In this document: positions 1 to 10,796 of the stretch, piece by piece | How the letters are laid out: each line of letters starts with the position of its first letter | Numbering within the stretch: position 1 is the first letter of the stretch | Source: Pseudomonas azotoformans | GTDB taxonomy: Bacteria > Pseudomonadota > Gammaproteobacteria > Pseudomonadales > Pseudomonadaceae | Direction of reading: 5' to 3' | NCBI RefSeq assembly: GCF_001579805.1 | Contig: NZ_CP014546.1 | Coordinates: forward strand, 4,960,001 to 5,024,000 | DNA length: 64,000 nt | The notes under the pieces: model-generated | Told to the model about the DNA's origin: nothing | Databases searched by the model: none | The model's input: the letters and a program-made list of their open reading frames with translations, nothing else | Made by a program: the position numbers and the translations under genes

Positions 1-2
1 TA

Positions 3-1700
3 CTTGCCACCTACCTCACCGGGTTGTTCATCGGCAGCCAGTTGATGTCAGGTCGTGTAGAACGTCTTCGCGATCCCTGGGGCGTGTTCGGCCTGCTGAT
101 CGCGGGTGCAGGCTTGGTGGCGCTGCTGGAAATCGCCCTGTTGGGGCGCTGGCTGGTACTGCTGCAAACCCAGGCTGAAGCACTGGTGCTGGGCCTGGGC
201 GCAAGCGAACTGCCGGGCATGAGCGCACGTTTTGCGGTGGCGGCACTGTGCATCGTGTTTGTGCCGACCTTGCTGCTGGGCGCAGCGTTTCCCGTGGCGT
301 TGCGCTTGAGTGTGGGCAATCGGCATGTCGGCCGTGACGTCGGCGCGGTGGTGGCCTTCAACACCTTGGGCGGGATTATCGGGGTGATGCTGTGCGGCTT
401 TGTGCTGATCCCGTGGTTGGGGTTGGTACGGACCTTGGGCGTGTTGGCGGTGGTGGCTGGCGTCGTGGGGTATCTGGCGGTACGCCGTGGCCAGGGTGTT
501 AAAAAAGGTCGGCGGCAAGCGGTGATTGCACTGGGGTTGGTGTCGCTAGCGGTCGCACTGCTGACCCCAATGGATCGCTTGGCCAAATTGCTGCCTGGTG
601 CACGCAACGCCAGCCTGGCGTTTTACCAGGAAGGCCGTGGCGCGACGGTGGCAGTCGTTACCCAGGGCCAAGGAGCGCGGGCGTTTCAGCGGCTGTATAT
701 CCAGGGCGTCTCCAACACGGGAGACGCCATGCCGTCGCTGCGTTATATGCGGGTCCAGGCGCTGTTGCCGCTGCTGATTCACAACGCCGAGCCCAAGTCT
801 GCACTGGTGATCGGCTTCGGCACCGGCATCACGGCGGGTGCGCTATTGCGCTATCCAGGCCTGGAACATCGGGTGGTCGCTGAACTCCTGCCAGCGGTGG
901 TGCAAGCCGCCCCCTTGTTCAAAGGCAACTTCAATGCCGCCAGCGATCCAGGCATCGACTTGCGCTTGCGCGACGGTCGCCAGGAACTGCTGCGCAACCC
1001 GCAAGCCTACGACCTGATCACCCTGGAACCCCCGCCACCCTCCGCTGCCGGCGTGGTGAACCTGTATTCCCAGGACTTCTATGACTTAGCGGCGACGCGC
1101 CTCGAGAAAAACGGCTTGCTCGCCCAATGGCTGCCGCTGCCGACGCAAAACATCGACGACTCCCGCGCCTTGGTGCGCAGCTTCCTCAACGTGTTCCCGT
1201 ACGCGTCGCTGTGGACCAGCGAGTTCCATGAGATGCTGCTGGTGGGCTCCCTGGAGCCGATCACCCTGGATGTACAACGCATACGCCAACGATTTGAGGA
1301 TCAGGGCGTGCGCAGCGCCCTGGCGGACGTGGGTATCGATTCGGCGGCGACTCTGCTGGCAACCTGGGTCACTGATCGCCAGGGCCTTGAACGATTTGCC
1401 GGGGATACGTTGCCGGTCACCGACGATCAACCGCGCATTGAGTACGCGCCGTGGGTGCGCAGCAAGGAAATCACCCGCGTACTGCCGGCCTTGCTCGATC
1501 TGCGCGTGCCCGTGCCGCTGATCCATGCGGATGAGACTTTCGCTCGCACACTGGCTGCCGAGCAGCAACGCCTGATGCAGTTCTACCGCGCCAGCCTGCA
1601 TGCCTACGACGGCGACCGGGATGCCTGGGGGCGGGATATGCGAGAGGTCATACGCGGGGACGGCGCCAATCCCTATTTCCGTTGGTTTGGCGGTCAGTGA
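3..1700 (+). CDS. Membrane-bound spermidine-synthase-like protein (5' partial)
   Basis: The reading frame is open to the window edge, so the true start lies upstream. The N-terminal part (to about residue 200) is a run of hydrophobic helices of the kind found in fused transporter/spermidine synthase proteins. The rest is a Rossmann methyltransferase-like fold with the SAM-type glycine loop VIGFGTGITAG. The catalytic Asp loop of true spermidine synthases (YDxIxxD) reads YDLITLEPPPP here, with Glu for Asp, so genuine putrescine aminopropyl transfer is doubtful. Such fusions are usually annotated from the fold alone. It converges on the lipoprotein gene downstream. Family assignment is good; the reaction is unknown. 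Confidence 0.8.
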   Translation, partial: LATYLTGLFIGSQLMSGRVERLRDPWGVFGLLIAGAGLVALLEIALLGRWLVLLQTQAEALVLGLGASELPGMSARFAVAALCIVFVPTLLLGAAFPVALRLSVGNRHVGRDVGAVVAFNTLGGIIGVMLCGFVLIPWLGLVRTLGVLAVVAGVVGYLAVRRGQGVKKGRRQAVIALGLVSLAVALLTPMDRLAKLLPGARNASLAFYQEGRGATVAVVTQGQGARAFQRLYIQGVSNTGDAMPSLRYMRVQALLPLLIHNAEPKSALVIGFGTGITAGALLRYPGLEHRVVAELLPAVVQAAPLFKGNFNAASDPGIDLRLRDGRQELLRNPQAYDLITLEPPPPSAAGVVNLYSQDFYDLAATRLEKNGLLAQWLPLPTQNIDDSRALVRSFLNVFPYASLWTSEFHEMLLVGSLEPITLDVQRIRQRFEDQGVRSALADVGIDSAATLLATWVTDRQGLERFAGDTLPVTDDQPRIEYAPWVRSKEITRVLPALLDLRVPVPLIHADETFARTLAAEQQRLMQFYRASLHAYDGDRDAWGRDMREVIRGDGANPYFRWFGGQ

Positions 1701-1706
1701 AGCGGT

Positions 1707-1730
1707 GGTGAGGGCGCGTAGGCCCTCACC
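1707..1730. terminator. Hairpin between convergent genes
   Basis: A perfect 9-bp inverted repeat (GGTGAGGGC / GCCCTCACC) with a 6-nt loop lies directly after the stop of the synthase-like gene and before the stop of the convergent lipoprotein gene. No clear U-tract follows, so it may act as a weak bidirectional terminator or a 3'-end stabiliser. Confidence 0.4.
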
Positions 1731-1743
1731 TCTTAAGGACTTT

Positions 1744-2415
1744 CTAGTGTTTGAGCTTGACGTATGACTGATGCAAGTCCGACGCCCAGCCGTCGATCAC
1801 GCTTTTCACATCGTCGGCCTTCATTACCTGGGACTCATTGGCCAGCGGCTTGCCAGTGCCTTTGCGCACCACCTGAGCGATCACCTTGCCGTTGGCGCCG
1901 TCGAGGAACTGCGCCTCGGTGCCCAGGGTGGTTTCCTGGTCACGATGGCCGGACGCGGTGCTGACCGTCGCGACGACCAGCGCTACGGGGATGTATTCAT
2001 ACGGAGCAAGGCCTTCGGTCTTGCTGCTCACGGCGGTGATCGCCGCCCGCACGACGATGACACCCGGCCCGGGCGCATTGGCCAGCGGCAAGGATTTTTC
2101 CAGCTCACGCTTGAGCGCCTGGTTGTAATAGGTGTTGATGCCGTTCAGGGTGCTTTCCGGGATTTTCGCGGTAGCCTGGGGCTTGGGGTAGAACTGGGTC
2201 GGTTCGACGAACACCGCGTGGTAGCGGCTGAGGTCCAGCTTGGGATCGACCCAACGCATCACCTCGGCTCCCGAAGGCGACTTGGCTTCCTTGAGTTGGC
2301 TGTAGTCGGAGAGAAAGCCGGAGTACTCATCCGGTGAAGTGACCTTGCTGGCACAACCTGCCATGGCGACCGACGCCACGCACAGCGTGCTGATCATTAG
2401 CCTTAGTTTCATCAT
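1744..2415 (-). CDS. DUF3313-type lipoprotein
   Basis: A 223-aa protein with a lipoprotein signal peptide: basic N-terminus, hydrophobic stretch and a lipobox ending AMAGC (Cys near residue 20). The body (SPDEYSGFLSDYSQLKE near the start, then VDPKLDLSRYHAVFVEP) matches the DUF3313 family of Gram-negative envelope lipoproteins, whose function is unknown. ATG start preceded by a purine-rich CAGGGAG. It is a single gene, convergent with the gene before it and divergent from the multihaem cytochrome. Confidence 0.8.
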   Translation of the reverse strand: MMKLRLMISTLCVASVAMAGCASKVTSPDEYSGFLSDYSQLKEAKSPSGAEVMRWVDPKLDLSRYHAVFVEPTQFYPKPQATAKIPESTLNGINTYYNQALKRELEKSLPLANAPGPGVIVVRAAITAVSSKTEGLAPYEYIPVALVVATVSTASGHRDQETTLGTEAQFLDGANGKVIAQVVRKGTGKPLANESQVMKADDVKSVIDGWASDLHQSYVKLKH

Positions 2416-2584
2416 TGAACTCCCTGGCGATCATCATCGAAACAGTGAGCTGTAGGTATAGCCAATCCTGGGGAATTAACCTCATTTGCGCGGCCTGTTT
2501 GACAGACCAGCACCCAGCGTCAAAGCTGCACAGAGCTTAAGCGCGCCAATAGAGCGTCCACGCATCAAGACAACGGAAGTCGGA

Positions 2585-4777
2585 ATGCCCAAGCCAAAAA
2601 AACAACACGCCGCGCCCCACCGTGAATCACCCCGTCGCTACCTCTACCCCGTTTTGATTGTGTTGCTGTTGTTGGCCATGGCAGGGGTCTGGTTCTTCCT
2701 GCAGGCCAGTACGCCTCGGTTGCCGACGCCGGTGGTAGCCGCCAAGCCGGTGGTCATGCCCCCGGCCACCCTGGTCGATGAGCAACAGTGTCAAGGCTGC
2801 CACCAAGCCCAGGCCAAGGATTGGCAAGGCTCGCACCATCAACTGGCGATGCAATTGGCCACGCCGCAGACCGTGCCGGCGGACTTCAACGATGCGAGCT
2901 TTACCGGCGAAGGTGAGACCACGCGGTTCTTCCGCCGGGGCGATGATTTCTGGGTCAACACACCAGGCAGCGACGGCAAGCTGGCCGACTTCAAGGTGGC
3001 CTACACCTTTGGCATCGCACCGTTACAGCAATACCTGATCGACGTCGGAGGCGGTCGCCTGCAAGCCCTCGGCGTGGCTTGGGATACCCCACAAAACCGC
3101 TGGTTTCACCTGTATCCCGGCCAGGGCGTGAACTTCAAGAACCCGCTGCACTGGAGCAAACCCAGCCAGAACGCCAACTTCATGTGCGTGGAATGCCACA
3201 CCACTGGCTACAAACGTAATTTCGATGCACAGAACAACACCTTCGACAGTCAATGGAACAGCCTCGGTGTCGGCTGCCAGGCGTGCCATGGCCCGGCGTC
3301 CAACCACCTGCAATGGGCCGCGAAAAAAGGCGACCTGCTGCACGCAGGCTTCGCCGTGGACCTCAAAGACAAGGACGCCACCGTCGAACTGGAAACCTGC
3401 GCCCGCTGCCATGCACGCCGTGCGCCCCTGGGCGATGGCTATACCGTGGGCAAACGCCTGATGGACGACTACCTGCCCAGCGTGCTGACCCGTGAGCTGT
3501 ATGCCCTGGACGGCAAAATCAAGGATGAGGTGTTCGAACACGGCTCCTTCGCTCAAAGCAAAATGGCCGAGAAAGGCGTGCGTTGCAGCAACTGCCATAA
3601 CCCCCACAGCAATGAACTCAAGGCGCCAGGCAATGCGGTGTGCCTGCAATGCCATAACACCGCCGGTAAAACCTCGATCACCACAGTGGATGGGCGCGGG
3701 CTACAGGCCAAAAACTACGATTCTCCTGAACACACCGGTAAACCGGGCGCGTTCTGCGTTGACTGCCATATGCCAGGCAAAGTCTATATGGGCAACGACT
3801 TGCGTCATGACCACAGCTTCAGCATCCCTGCCGGGGCAAGGGATGTACTCAAGGCACCCACTTACGCCGAGAGCATGGTGTTGATTCGCGGCGGCCAAAC
3901 CGGTGCGGCCCAGGCGCTGTATGACCAACTGGCTCGCAACAATCTACCGGCCATCCAACGCGCGACGCTGTTGGTCGAACTGCCCAACTATCCCAGTGAA
4001 CAGGCGTTGACACTGGCGACCAAGGACCTCCTCCACCCTGCCCCGCAAGTGCGGGAAAGTGCCGTGCGTGCCGTCAGCGCCCTGCTGCCGCCAGCGGAAC
4101 GCGTCACCCTGTACGCGCCCTTGCTCAGGGATCCCGTGCGCGCCGTGCGGATCATTGCCGCGCGGGACTTGTTGAGTGTGCCCGGCCAAGGGCCCGCCTG
4201 GGACAGCGCCATCGCTGAATACGAACAGGTGCAATCAAGCCTGCTGGAGCGCGCCGAAGCCAACCTCAACCTGGCGATGCTCTACCAGGCCAGCGGCCGT
4301 GGCGACAAAGTGGAAGCGCAATTGCGCACGGCGCTGCTACGCGACCCGGATTTCTTCCCGGCGCTGGTCACCCTGGCGCAGTGGCTGGAAGCCAACGGCC
4401 GTACGCCAGAAGCACGCGGCCTGATTGCTGATGAGTTGGCCCGGCACCCAGACGCCGCACTGTTACAGCACACCCAGGGCTTGATGCTGATTCGCTCGGG
4501 CGACACGGCAAAAGCCATGCCCCACCTGCGCAACGCCGCCCGCCTGGAGCCTGCCAACGGTCAGTTCACCTTTGTGCTGGCGGTGGCGTTGCATGACAGC
4601 GGCCGTGTCGACGAAGCCTGCCAGCAACTGGAAAACCTGCTCAAGCGCCAGCCGTATCACCGTAATGCGCGGCTGTCGTTGATCCAGTACTACCTGGAAA
4701 ACGGTCAGGAGCCCAAGGCGCAGGTAGTGATGCAACGTTGGAAAAAGCTCAACCCTGGTGATCCAGCGCTTAAATAA
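2585..4777 (+). CDS. Membrane-anchored multihaem c-type cytochrome with HEAT-like and TPR repeats
   Basis: About 730 residues. I chose the ATG at 2585 (MPKPKKQ) because GGAAG lies just upstream; an in-frame ATG at 2486 lacks this. There is one N-terminal transmembrane anchor (about residues 22-42), then seven CXXCH haem motifs: CQGCH, CVECH, CQACH, CARCH, CSNCH, CLQCH and CVDCH, the last near residue 395. The second half has helical repeats, first HEAT-like and then TPR. The protein should sit in the periplasm attached to the inner membrane. The haem part resembles cytochrome c554/NrfB-like electron carriers. Electron partners are unknown, and no oxidoreductase gene sits beside it. Confidence 0.8.
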   Translation: MPKPKKQHAAPHRESPRRYLYPVLIVLLLLAMAGVWFFLQASTPRLPTPVVAAKPVVMPPATLVDEQQCQGCHQAQAKDWQGSHHQLAMQLATPQTVPADFNDASFTGEGETTRFFRRGDDFWVNTPGSDGKLADFKVAYTFGIAPLQQYLIDVGGGRLQALGVAWDTPQNRWFHLYPGQGVNFKNPLHWSKPSQNANFMCVECHTTGYKRNFDAQNNTFDSQWNSLGVGCQACHGPASNHLQWAAKKGDLLHAGFAVDLKDKDATVELETCARCHARRAPLGDGYTVGKRLMDDYLPSVLTRELYALDGKIKDEVFEHGSFAQSKMAEKGVRCSNCHNPHSNELKAPGNAVCLQCHNTAGKTSITTVDGRGLQAKNYDSPEHTGKPGAFCVDCHMPGKVYMGNDLRHDHSFSIPAGARDVLKAPTYAESMVLIRGGQTGAAQALYDQLARNNLPAIQRATLLVELPNYPSEQALTLATKDLLHPAPQVRESAVRAVSALLPPAERVTLYAPLLRDPVRAVRIIAARDLLSVPGQGPAWDSAIAEYEQVQSSLLERAEANLNLAMLYQASGRGDKVEAQLRTALLRDPDFFPALVTLAQWLEANGRTPEARGLIADELARHPDAALLQHTQGLMLIRSGDTAKAMPHLRNAARLEPANGQFTFVLAVALHDSGRVDEACQQLENLLKRQPYHRNARLSLIQYYLENGQEPKAQVVMQRWKKLNPGDPALK

Positions 4778-4797
4778 ACTTGCCCACAACCGACAGT

Positions 4798-5292
4798 TCA
4801 GACACGTTCGCGTGGAATCAGGCTCTGCAACTGCGAGGCCAGGAAATTCGCGTCGAAGCCAAAGGTGTCCGGGTCTTTCAGGCCATTGGTCTTCTTCCAC
4901 AACCAATCGTTTTTGTCCGCCGGCAGCACCAGCGAAACGCTGCCGTGGCGTGCAGCGGTCAAGCCCATGACCGATACGGAGATCAACCCGCCCACACCCA
5001 TCACGTCCGGCACGAATTCCACCGGTTTACCGGTGATATTCACGGTTAGTTTCTCGGTCTTGAACGTCGATGTCTCCACCGGCACGCTGGGCCCGCTGGC
5101 GACATAGGCTTCACGATGCACCTCCAGCAAGCCGATCGTCTTCACCGGCGCAAGCCACTGCTCAATCTGGCCGAACAATTCATCGAGCTTTTGCGTCCAA
5201 CGGGCTGACTGCACATCGAATTGCTGTTTTTTATGCGCTTCGCTGTCGGCGTAATGACGAAGCATCTCGCCCAGTTGCTGTACATCGTCCAT
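4798..5292 (-). CDS. Conserved hypothetical protein
   Basis: A 164-aa soluble protein with no signal peptide. The start at 5292 (MDDVQQLG) is supported by AAGGAA eight bases upstream; the longer frame to 5334 lacks this. The N-terminal third is predicted helical and charged (EMLRHYADSEAHKKQQFD). The rest alternates strands and ends in a short LQSLIPRE segment. I do not recognise the family. It is convergent with the multihaem cytochrome and divergent from ccoN, with about 165 bp between the ccoN start and its own. Confidence 0.6.
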   Translation of the reverse strand: MDDVQQLGEMLRHYADSEAHKKQQFDVQSARWTQKLDELFGQIEQWLAPVKTIGLLEVHREAYVASGPSVPVETSTFKTEKLTVNITGKPVEFVPDVMGVGGLISVSVMGLTAARHGSVSLVLPADKNDWLWKKTNGLKDPDTFGFDANFLASQLQSLIPRERV

Positions 5293-5367
5293 TGCGGATT
5301 TCCTTGGGTGAGCCAGGTTGCGAAGCCTGATCATGGCAGATGCAGTCGTTCAACGTACGGCTTAAAA

Positions 5368-5381
5368 CTGATCCGCAACAA
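5368..5381. promoter_or_regulatory. Possible ANR/FNR-like half-matched box upstream of ccoN
   Basis: CTGAT-CCGC-AACAA matches the ANR/FNR consensus TTGAT-N4-ATCAA at 8 of 10 positions with the correct 4-bp spacer, about 80 bp before the ccoN ATG. A match this good can occur by chance. It is listed because oxygen regulation of cbb3 genes by ANR is well known in Pseudomonas. Confidence 0.3.
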
Positions 5382-5458
5382 TGAGGTTTTACTGAGCCTG
5401 TTTTGTTTTGCCCACGCTTCCTACAGTGCCGCCACTTGGAACCGTGGGAGGACTGAGC

Positions 5459-6886
<1,428 letters not shown>

Positions 6887-6887
6887 G

Positions 6888-7097
6888 ATGTGGGGCCTGC
6901 TGATGGTGGTGTGCCTGTACGGCGCGGTGGAGTATTGCCTGCGCGGCCAGTCGGACAAAAGCCTGGACGACGCCAGCCTGATGCCCTTTGCCGATGACCC
7001 GGAGGTGGCGCGGCGCGTGGAGCGGGCGACCGGCAAGCGGATCAACGCGGTGGCACCGGAGGAAGCCAAGCCGGGTTGGATCAACCTGGACATGTGA
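6888..7097 (+). CDS. CcoQ-like small membrane protein
   Basis: 69 aa starting one base after the ccoN stop, so it is translationally coupled. There is one N-terminal transmembrane helix (GLLMVVCLYGAVEYCL), then a cytosolic tail with SLMPFADDPE. The LPFADD-type motif after a single helix is the hallmark of CcoQ, the small accessory subunit of cbb3 oxidases; this version has a longer tail ending GWINLDM. An upstream in-frame ATG at 6870 would overlap ccoN and is less likely. The function is inferred from motif and position. Confidence 0.65.
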   Translation: MWGLLMVVCLYGAVEYCLRGQSDKSLDDASLMPFADDPEVARRVERATGKRINAVAPEEAKPGWINLDM

Positions 7098-7187
7098 AAC
7101 TGCACCGGTCATTTCGCGGCCAACTGCGTATGACTAATCCCCGGCCGATGGGTAAGGTGAAGCGACTTTCGTTGTCAGGAGCATCGC

Positions 7188-7877
7188 ATGCGCACCATCG
7201 GCCTTATCGGCGGCATGAGCTGGGAGTCCAGCGCCGAGTATTACCGCATCATCAACCAGCGCGTGCGCGACCAGCTCGGCCCGCTGCGCTCGGCGCAACT
7301 GTTGATGTACAGCGTGGATTTCGGCCCGGTGGAACAGGCCCAGCACGCCGGCCGTTGGGATGACGCCGCGCTGATCCTCGAAGATGCCGCGCGCCGTCTG
7401 CAAGCCGGTGGCGCCGAGTGTGTGGTTCTGTGTACCAACACCATGCATTTGGTAGCGCCGCGCATTGAAGCGGCGGTGTCGATTCCGTTCCTGCACATCG
7501 CCGATGCGGCAGGTGCAGCGGCAGTAGAGGCCGGCACGCTGACCGTCGGCCTGCTCGGCACCGCGTTTACCATGGAGCAGGACTTCCTCAAATCGCGCCT
7601 GGCGGCCCAGGGCCTGACCGTGCTGGTGCCCGAGGCGGACGAGCGCCAAGCCGTGCACCGGATTATCTATGAGGAGTTGTGCGTCGGCGTGATCAGCGAT
7701 GCGTCACGCAAGGTCTACCAAGCGGTGATCGAGTCCCTGGCCGCACGCGGCGCCCAGGCGATCATCCTCGGTTGCACGGAAATCAGCCTGTTGATCAAGC
7801 CCGAGCACAGCGACCTGCCGCTGCTGGACACCACCGAGCTGCATGCGCAGGCTGCGGTGGCGTTTGCCCTGGGCTAA
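7188..7877 (+). CDS. Aspartate/glutamate racemase family protein
   Basis: 229 aa, the typical length of YgeA-type cofactor-independent amino-acid racemases. It opens with IGLIGGMSWESS and carries both catalytic cysteine motifs: CTNTMH (about residue 84) and GCTEISLL (about residue 197). Two Cys residues act as opposing acid/base in this family. The start is supported by CAGGAG eight bases upstream. The stop overlaps the stop of the convergent GNAT gene by four bases. Substrate (Asp, Glu or a broader set) cannot be told from the sequence. Confidence 0.87.
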   Translation: MRTIGLIGGMSWESSAEYYRIINQRVRDQLGPLRSAQLLMYSVDFGPVEQAQHAGRWDDAALILEDAARRLQAGGAECVVLCTNTMHLVAPRIEAAVSIPFLHIADAAGAAAVEAGTLTVGLLGTAFTMEQDFLKSRLAAQGLTVLVPEADERQAVHRIIYEELCVGVISDASRKVYQAVIESLAARGAQAIILGCTEISLLIKPEHSDLPLLDTTELHAQAAVAFALG

Positions 7878-8386
7878 GCCGACTGGCGCAGGCGCGCCAT
7901 GCTGACGGTGTCGACAAACTGGCCGTCACGCAGCGCGTAGTCGCGCAACACGCCTTCGACCTCAAAGCCGAACTTGCGGTACAGCCTCTGTGCCGCTTCG
8001 TTGTCGGCGTACACCGTGAGTTCCACCCGGCGCAGGTTCATCCAGTTGTCGGCCACGTCCAGCGCGGCCGTCAGCAGGCGCGAGCCAACCCCTTTGCCCT
8101 GCCACGCCGTGGCCACGCCCATGCCGAATGAACCGACATGGGCCTGGCGTACCCGCAGGTACTGTTCCAGGCCAAGCTGGCCGATCACCTCCCCCCCGTG
8201 CACGGCCACCAGTTGCAGGCGCCGCTCGTTGTCCTGGACCAGTTTATTACGCCACGCCTCGACCGACTGGAAAGGCATTTGCAGCACCTGACGGCACACG
8301 GCCGGTTCGTTATAGAGCGCAGCGACGCCTTCAAGGTGGGCCTCAGTGAAGCGCTGGATCACGATATGGGGTTCAGGTGTGTGCAT
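7874..8386 (-). CDS. GNAT family N-acetyltransferase (YhhY-like)
   Basis: 170 aa with a complete GNAT fold. The acetyl-CoA pyrophosphate loop is GMGVATAWQGKGVGSRLL (motif A, V-x-x-x-x-Q/R-G-K-G-x-G), followed by NLRRVELTVYADNEAAQRLYRKFGFEVEG (motif B). It is closest in style to YhhY/AaaT amino-acid acetyltransferases, which neutralise toxic free amino acids or analogues. AAGGATG precedes the ATG. It faces the racemase tail to tail. Confidence 0.85.
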   Translation of the reverse strand: MHTPEPHIVIQRFTEAHLEGVAALYNEPAVCRQVLQMPFQSVEAWRNKLVQDNERRLQLVAVHGGEVIGQLGLEQYLRVRQAHVGSFGMGVATAWQGKGVGSRLLTAALDVADNWMNLRRVELTVYADNEAAQRLYRKFGFEVEGVLRDYALRDGQFVDTVSMARLRQSA

Positions 8387-8447
8387 TGCGTTTCATCCTT
8401 TGAAAAACAAGTGGCCGGCCAGTGTAGAGGCGCTGTGGGCCCGATGG

Positions 8448-9512
8448 CTAGGGTGCTGGCATGGTCGTCCACAACGCTGGCCAATCACCGTAGCCGACCC
8501 CGGTGCAGCGCGGCATTCTGTGGAACTCGCTGAGCTGGAAACGCTTGCCATCGAACACCCAGGAAGCCCCGCCGCCGCAATCACCGATCCCACGCTGCTT
8601 GTAGAAATAACTCAGGGTTCCGGACGCTTCGTCATACCCGACCGAGCCTTGCAGCGCGGCGTCTTCCAGGGGCAGCGGTTGCAGGTCCATTGGCGTTTGC
8701 TTGTAAGGCGCCTGGCGCTCACGGCTGCTCACATCGAACTCGCAGTTATAGGCCGCACAGTCATAACGCGTCACCGTCATGGCCTGTTGCGCTGTCAGCG
8801 CGCCAACTTTTGCCTCGGGCTCGCCTTCCTCAGGCTTCACGGCCTGCAAGGCAGCAGCCACCAGGCCAGCCTGCTCCTGGGCAGTCAGCGGCGGCGCCAC
8901 TGCAAACTTGCGCAGCACCGGCGCCGGCACGCGTGGCGCAACCTCACTGGCGGCGCCCTTTCCGGGCCGTGCCAGAGCCGTCACGTTGTCCACACGGCCC
9001 TGCACGGCATCCATCAACAGCAACGAAGCACTCAGCCCGCTGAGCGACACATGTGCCGCCTCATCGCCCGGTAACTGCAAACGCTGGCCATTGCGCAAGC
9101 GTTGCAACCAGCGCCGCGCGGCCGCCTCCTCGATCACCCCGAAGGACTGCACCTCGGGGTCGCCGCCCTGGTCATCCAGCTCGACGTGCAAGTCCTGCGT
9201 CAGTTCCAGGCCCAGCGGCTTGCCATCCAGCAGTAAATCAGACAGGTCCACCTCCTCGCCTCGATGGTCAAAACGCAAACGCAGATAGCCTTGAGGACCG
9301 GCCTGGTGCCAGAGGTGCAAGGTCAGCGAGCTGTAATCCTCTTCATCGACGCCACTCGGCGCACTGAGGGCGTGGCAATTGCGCAAGTTGTCGCAACCGA
9401 TGACCCACTGCTTGATCTCCCGCAGCAGCGGGACCGTTTCGGTAGGAGGTTGAGCGAAGGCTGGGGCGGTGGCGCCTGTCAGAAACAGAGCCAGGAGTGC
9501 GGGGCGCAGCAT
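8448..9512 (-). CDS. DUF1176 periplasmic protein
   Basis: 354 aa with a clear Sec signal peptide (MLRPALLALFLTGATAPAFA, cleavage after AFA). The mature protein has spaced cysteines (CDNLRNC near the N-terminus, YDCAAYNCEF later, and a CGGGASWVFDG motif near the C-terminus) typical of DUF1176 proteins. These are periplasmic and of unknown function. GGAGAG precedes the ATG. It stands alone between the GNAT and glycerate kinase genes, both on the same strand but with separate spacers. Confidence 0.8.
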   Translation of the reverse strand: MLRPALLALFLTGATAPAFAQPPTETVPLLREIKQWVIGCDNLRNCHALSAPSGVDEEDYSSLTLHLWHQAGPQGYLRLRFDHRGEEVDLSDLLLDGKPLGLELTQDLHVELDDQGGDPEVQSFGVIEEAAARRWLQRLRNGQRLQLPGDEAAHVSLSGLSASLLLMDAVQGRVDNVTALARPGKGAASEVAPRVPAPVLRKFAVAPPLTAQEQAGLVAAALQAVKPEEGEPEAKVGALTAQQAMTVTRYDCAAYNCEFDVSSRERQAPYKQTPMDLQPLPLEDAALQGSVGYDEASGTLSYFYKQRGIGDCGGGASWVFDGKRFQLSEFHRMPRCTGVGYGDWPALWTTMPAP

Positions 9513-9565
9513 AGGGACTCTCCGTGTCGAAAAGGCGCGGATTGTCCCATGCCTGGGGTTTTACG

Positions 9566-10705
9566 TCAGCGCCGTGTTGCCACGCGCCATACCCGCGCAA
9601 TATCCGCCGCCCGCTCCTGCAATAAACGCGGTGCCTCGCTGCATGCCTGTTCCAGGCTCATCGGGCCGCAAGGCAAGGCAAAGGCGGCGTCTACGCCGTG
9701 GGCGTACATCTGTTCGTAGCCATCACCCAAGGTGCCGGCAATCACGATCACCGGTACGTTGTGTTGTTGGGCAATGCGTGCCACGCCGAACGGGGTTTTT
9801 CCGCGCAGGGTCTGGGCGTCGAAGCGGCCTTCGCCGGTGATCACCAGGTCGGCGCCACGTACTGCTTCATCCAGGCCGACCAGCTCGGCCACCACGTCGA
9901 CACCCGCGCGGAACTGCGCGCCCAGGAAGGCCTTGGCGGCGAAGCCCAGGCCGCCCGCTGCGCCGCTGCCAGGTTCGTCGCGTACATCGTTGGGCAGGAC
10001 CTTGGCGCAGTGGTCGGCGAAGTGGCCCAGTGCAGCGTCCAGCTGTTGGACTTGCTCGGGGTTCGCGCCCTTTTGCGGGCCAAAAATCGCGGAGGCGCCG
10101 TGGGGGCCGCACAGCGGGTTGTTGACGTCGGCGGCGATTTCAAAGCGTACCTGGGCCAGGCGTGGGTCGAGGTTTTCAAGGTTGATCTGTGCCAGGCGGG
10201 CCAAGGCCAGGCCACCGGGCGGGAGTGCCTGGTGTTCGGCATCGAACAGTTGCACGCCGAGCGCCTGCATCGCCCCTGCGCCGCCATCGTTGGTGGCACT
10301 GCCGCCAATCGCCAGGATGATGCGCTGGGCGCCGGCATCCAGGGCGGCGCGGATCAGTTCGCCGGTGCCATAGGTGGTGGTTTTGCAGGCGTCGCGCTGG
10401 CCCGTTGGGACCAGTTGCAAACCGCTGGCTTCAGCCATTTCGATGATTGCGGTGTGGCTGTCGGCCAACCAGCCCCAATGCGCTTCAACTGCGACACCCA
10501 GCGGGCCGCGTACGGTGTGGTGAAGCAATTCGCCATTACAGGCGGCCAGCACCGAATCCACCGTACCTTCACCGCCATCCGCCATCGGGCACTGGATCAA
10601 ATGCGCATCCGGCCAGACCTGGGCCAAGCCGGCCGCGATGGCCTGGGCGACGCCTTCGGCACTCAGGCTGTCCTTGAACGAGTCGGGGGCGATGATGATT
10701 TTCAT
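9566..10705 (-). CDS. Glycerate kinase (GarK/GlxK family)
   Basis: 380 aa beginning MKIIIAPDSFKDSLSA, the signature opening of the class II glycerate kinases. Other family motifs are PMADGGEGTVDS, GIGGSATNDGGAGAMQALG-type loop (here AIGGSATNDGGAGAMQ), GAAGGLGFA and ITGEGRFDAQTL. It phosphorylates glycerate, giving 2-phosphoglycerate in this family. I chose 10705 because GGAG precedes it; the frame extends upstream without a ribosome site. With cdaR and the divergent MFS gene it forms a sugar-acid (glucarate/galactarate/glycerate) module. Confidence 0.9.
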   Translation of the reverse strand: MKIIIAPDSFKDSLSAEGVAQAIAAGLAQVWPDAHLIQCPMADGGEGTVDSVLAACNGELLHHTVRGPLGVAVEAHWGWLADSHTAIIEMAEASGLQLVPTGQRDACKTTTYGTGELIRAALDAGAQRIILAIGGSATNDGGAGAMQALGVQLFDAEHQALPPGGLALARLAQINLENLDPRLAQVRFEIAADVNNPLCGPHGASAIFGPQKGANPEQVQQLDAALGHFADHCAKVLPNDVRDEPGSGAAGGLGFAAKAFLGAQFRAGVDVVAELVGLDEAVRGADLVITGEGRFDAQTLRGKTPFGVARIAQQHNVPVIVIAGTLGDGYEQMYAHGVDAAFALPCGPMSLEQACSEAPRLLQERAADIARVWRVATRR

Positions 10706-10796
10706 GGGCTTTCTCCGGTTTTTATAACGCCCATGCTGCCAGTTGCCACGGCCGATGACGCCGGTCCGATGCACAAGTACCGCGGCGCTTTGTTGT

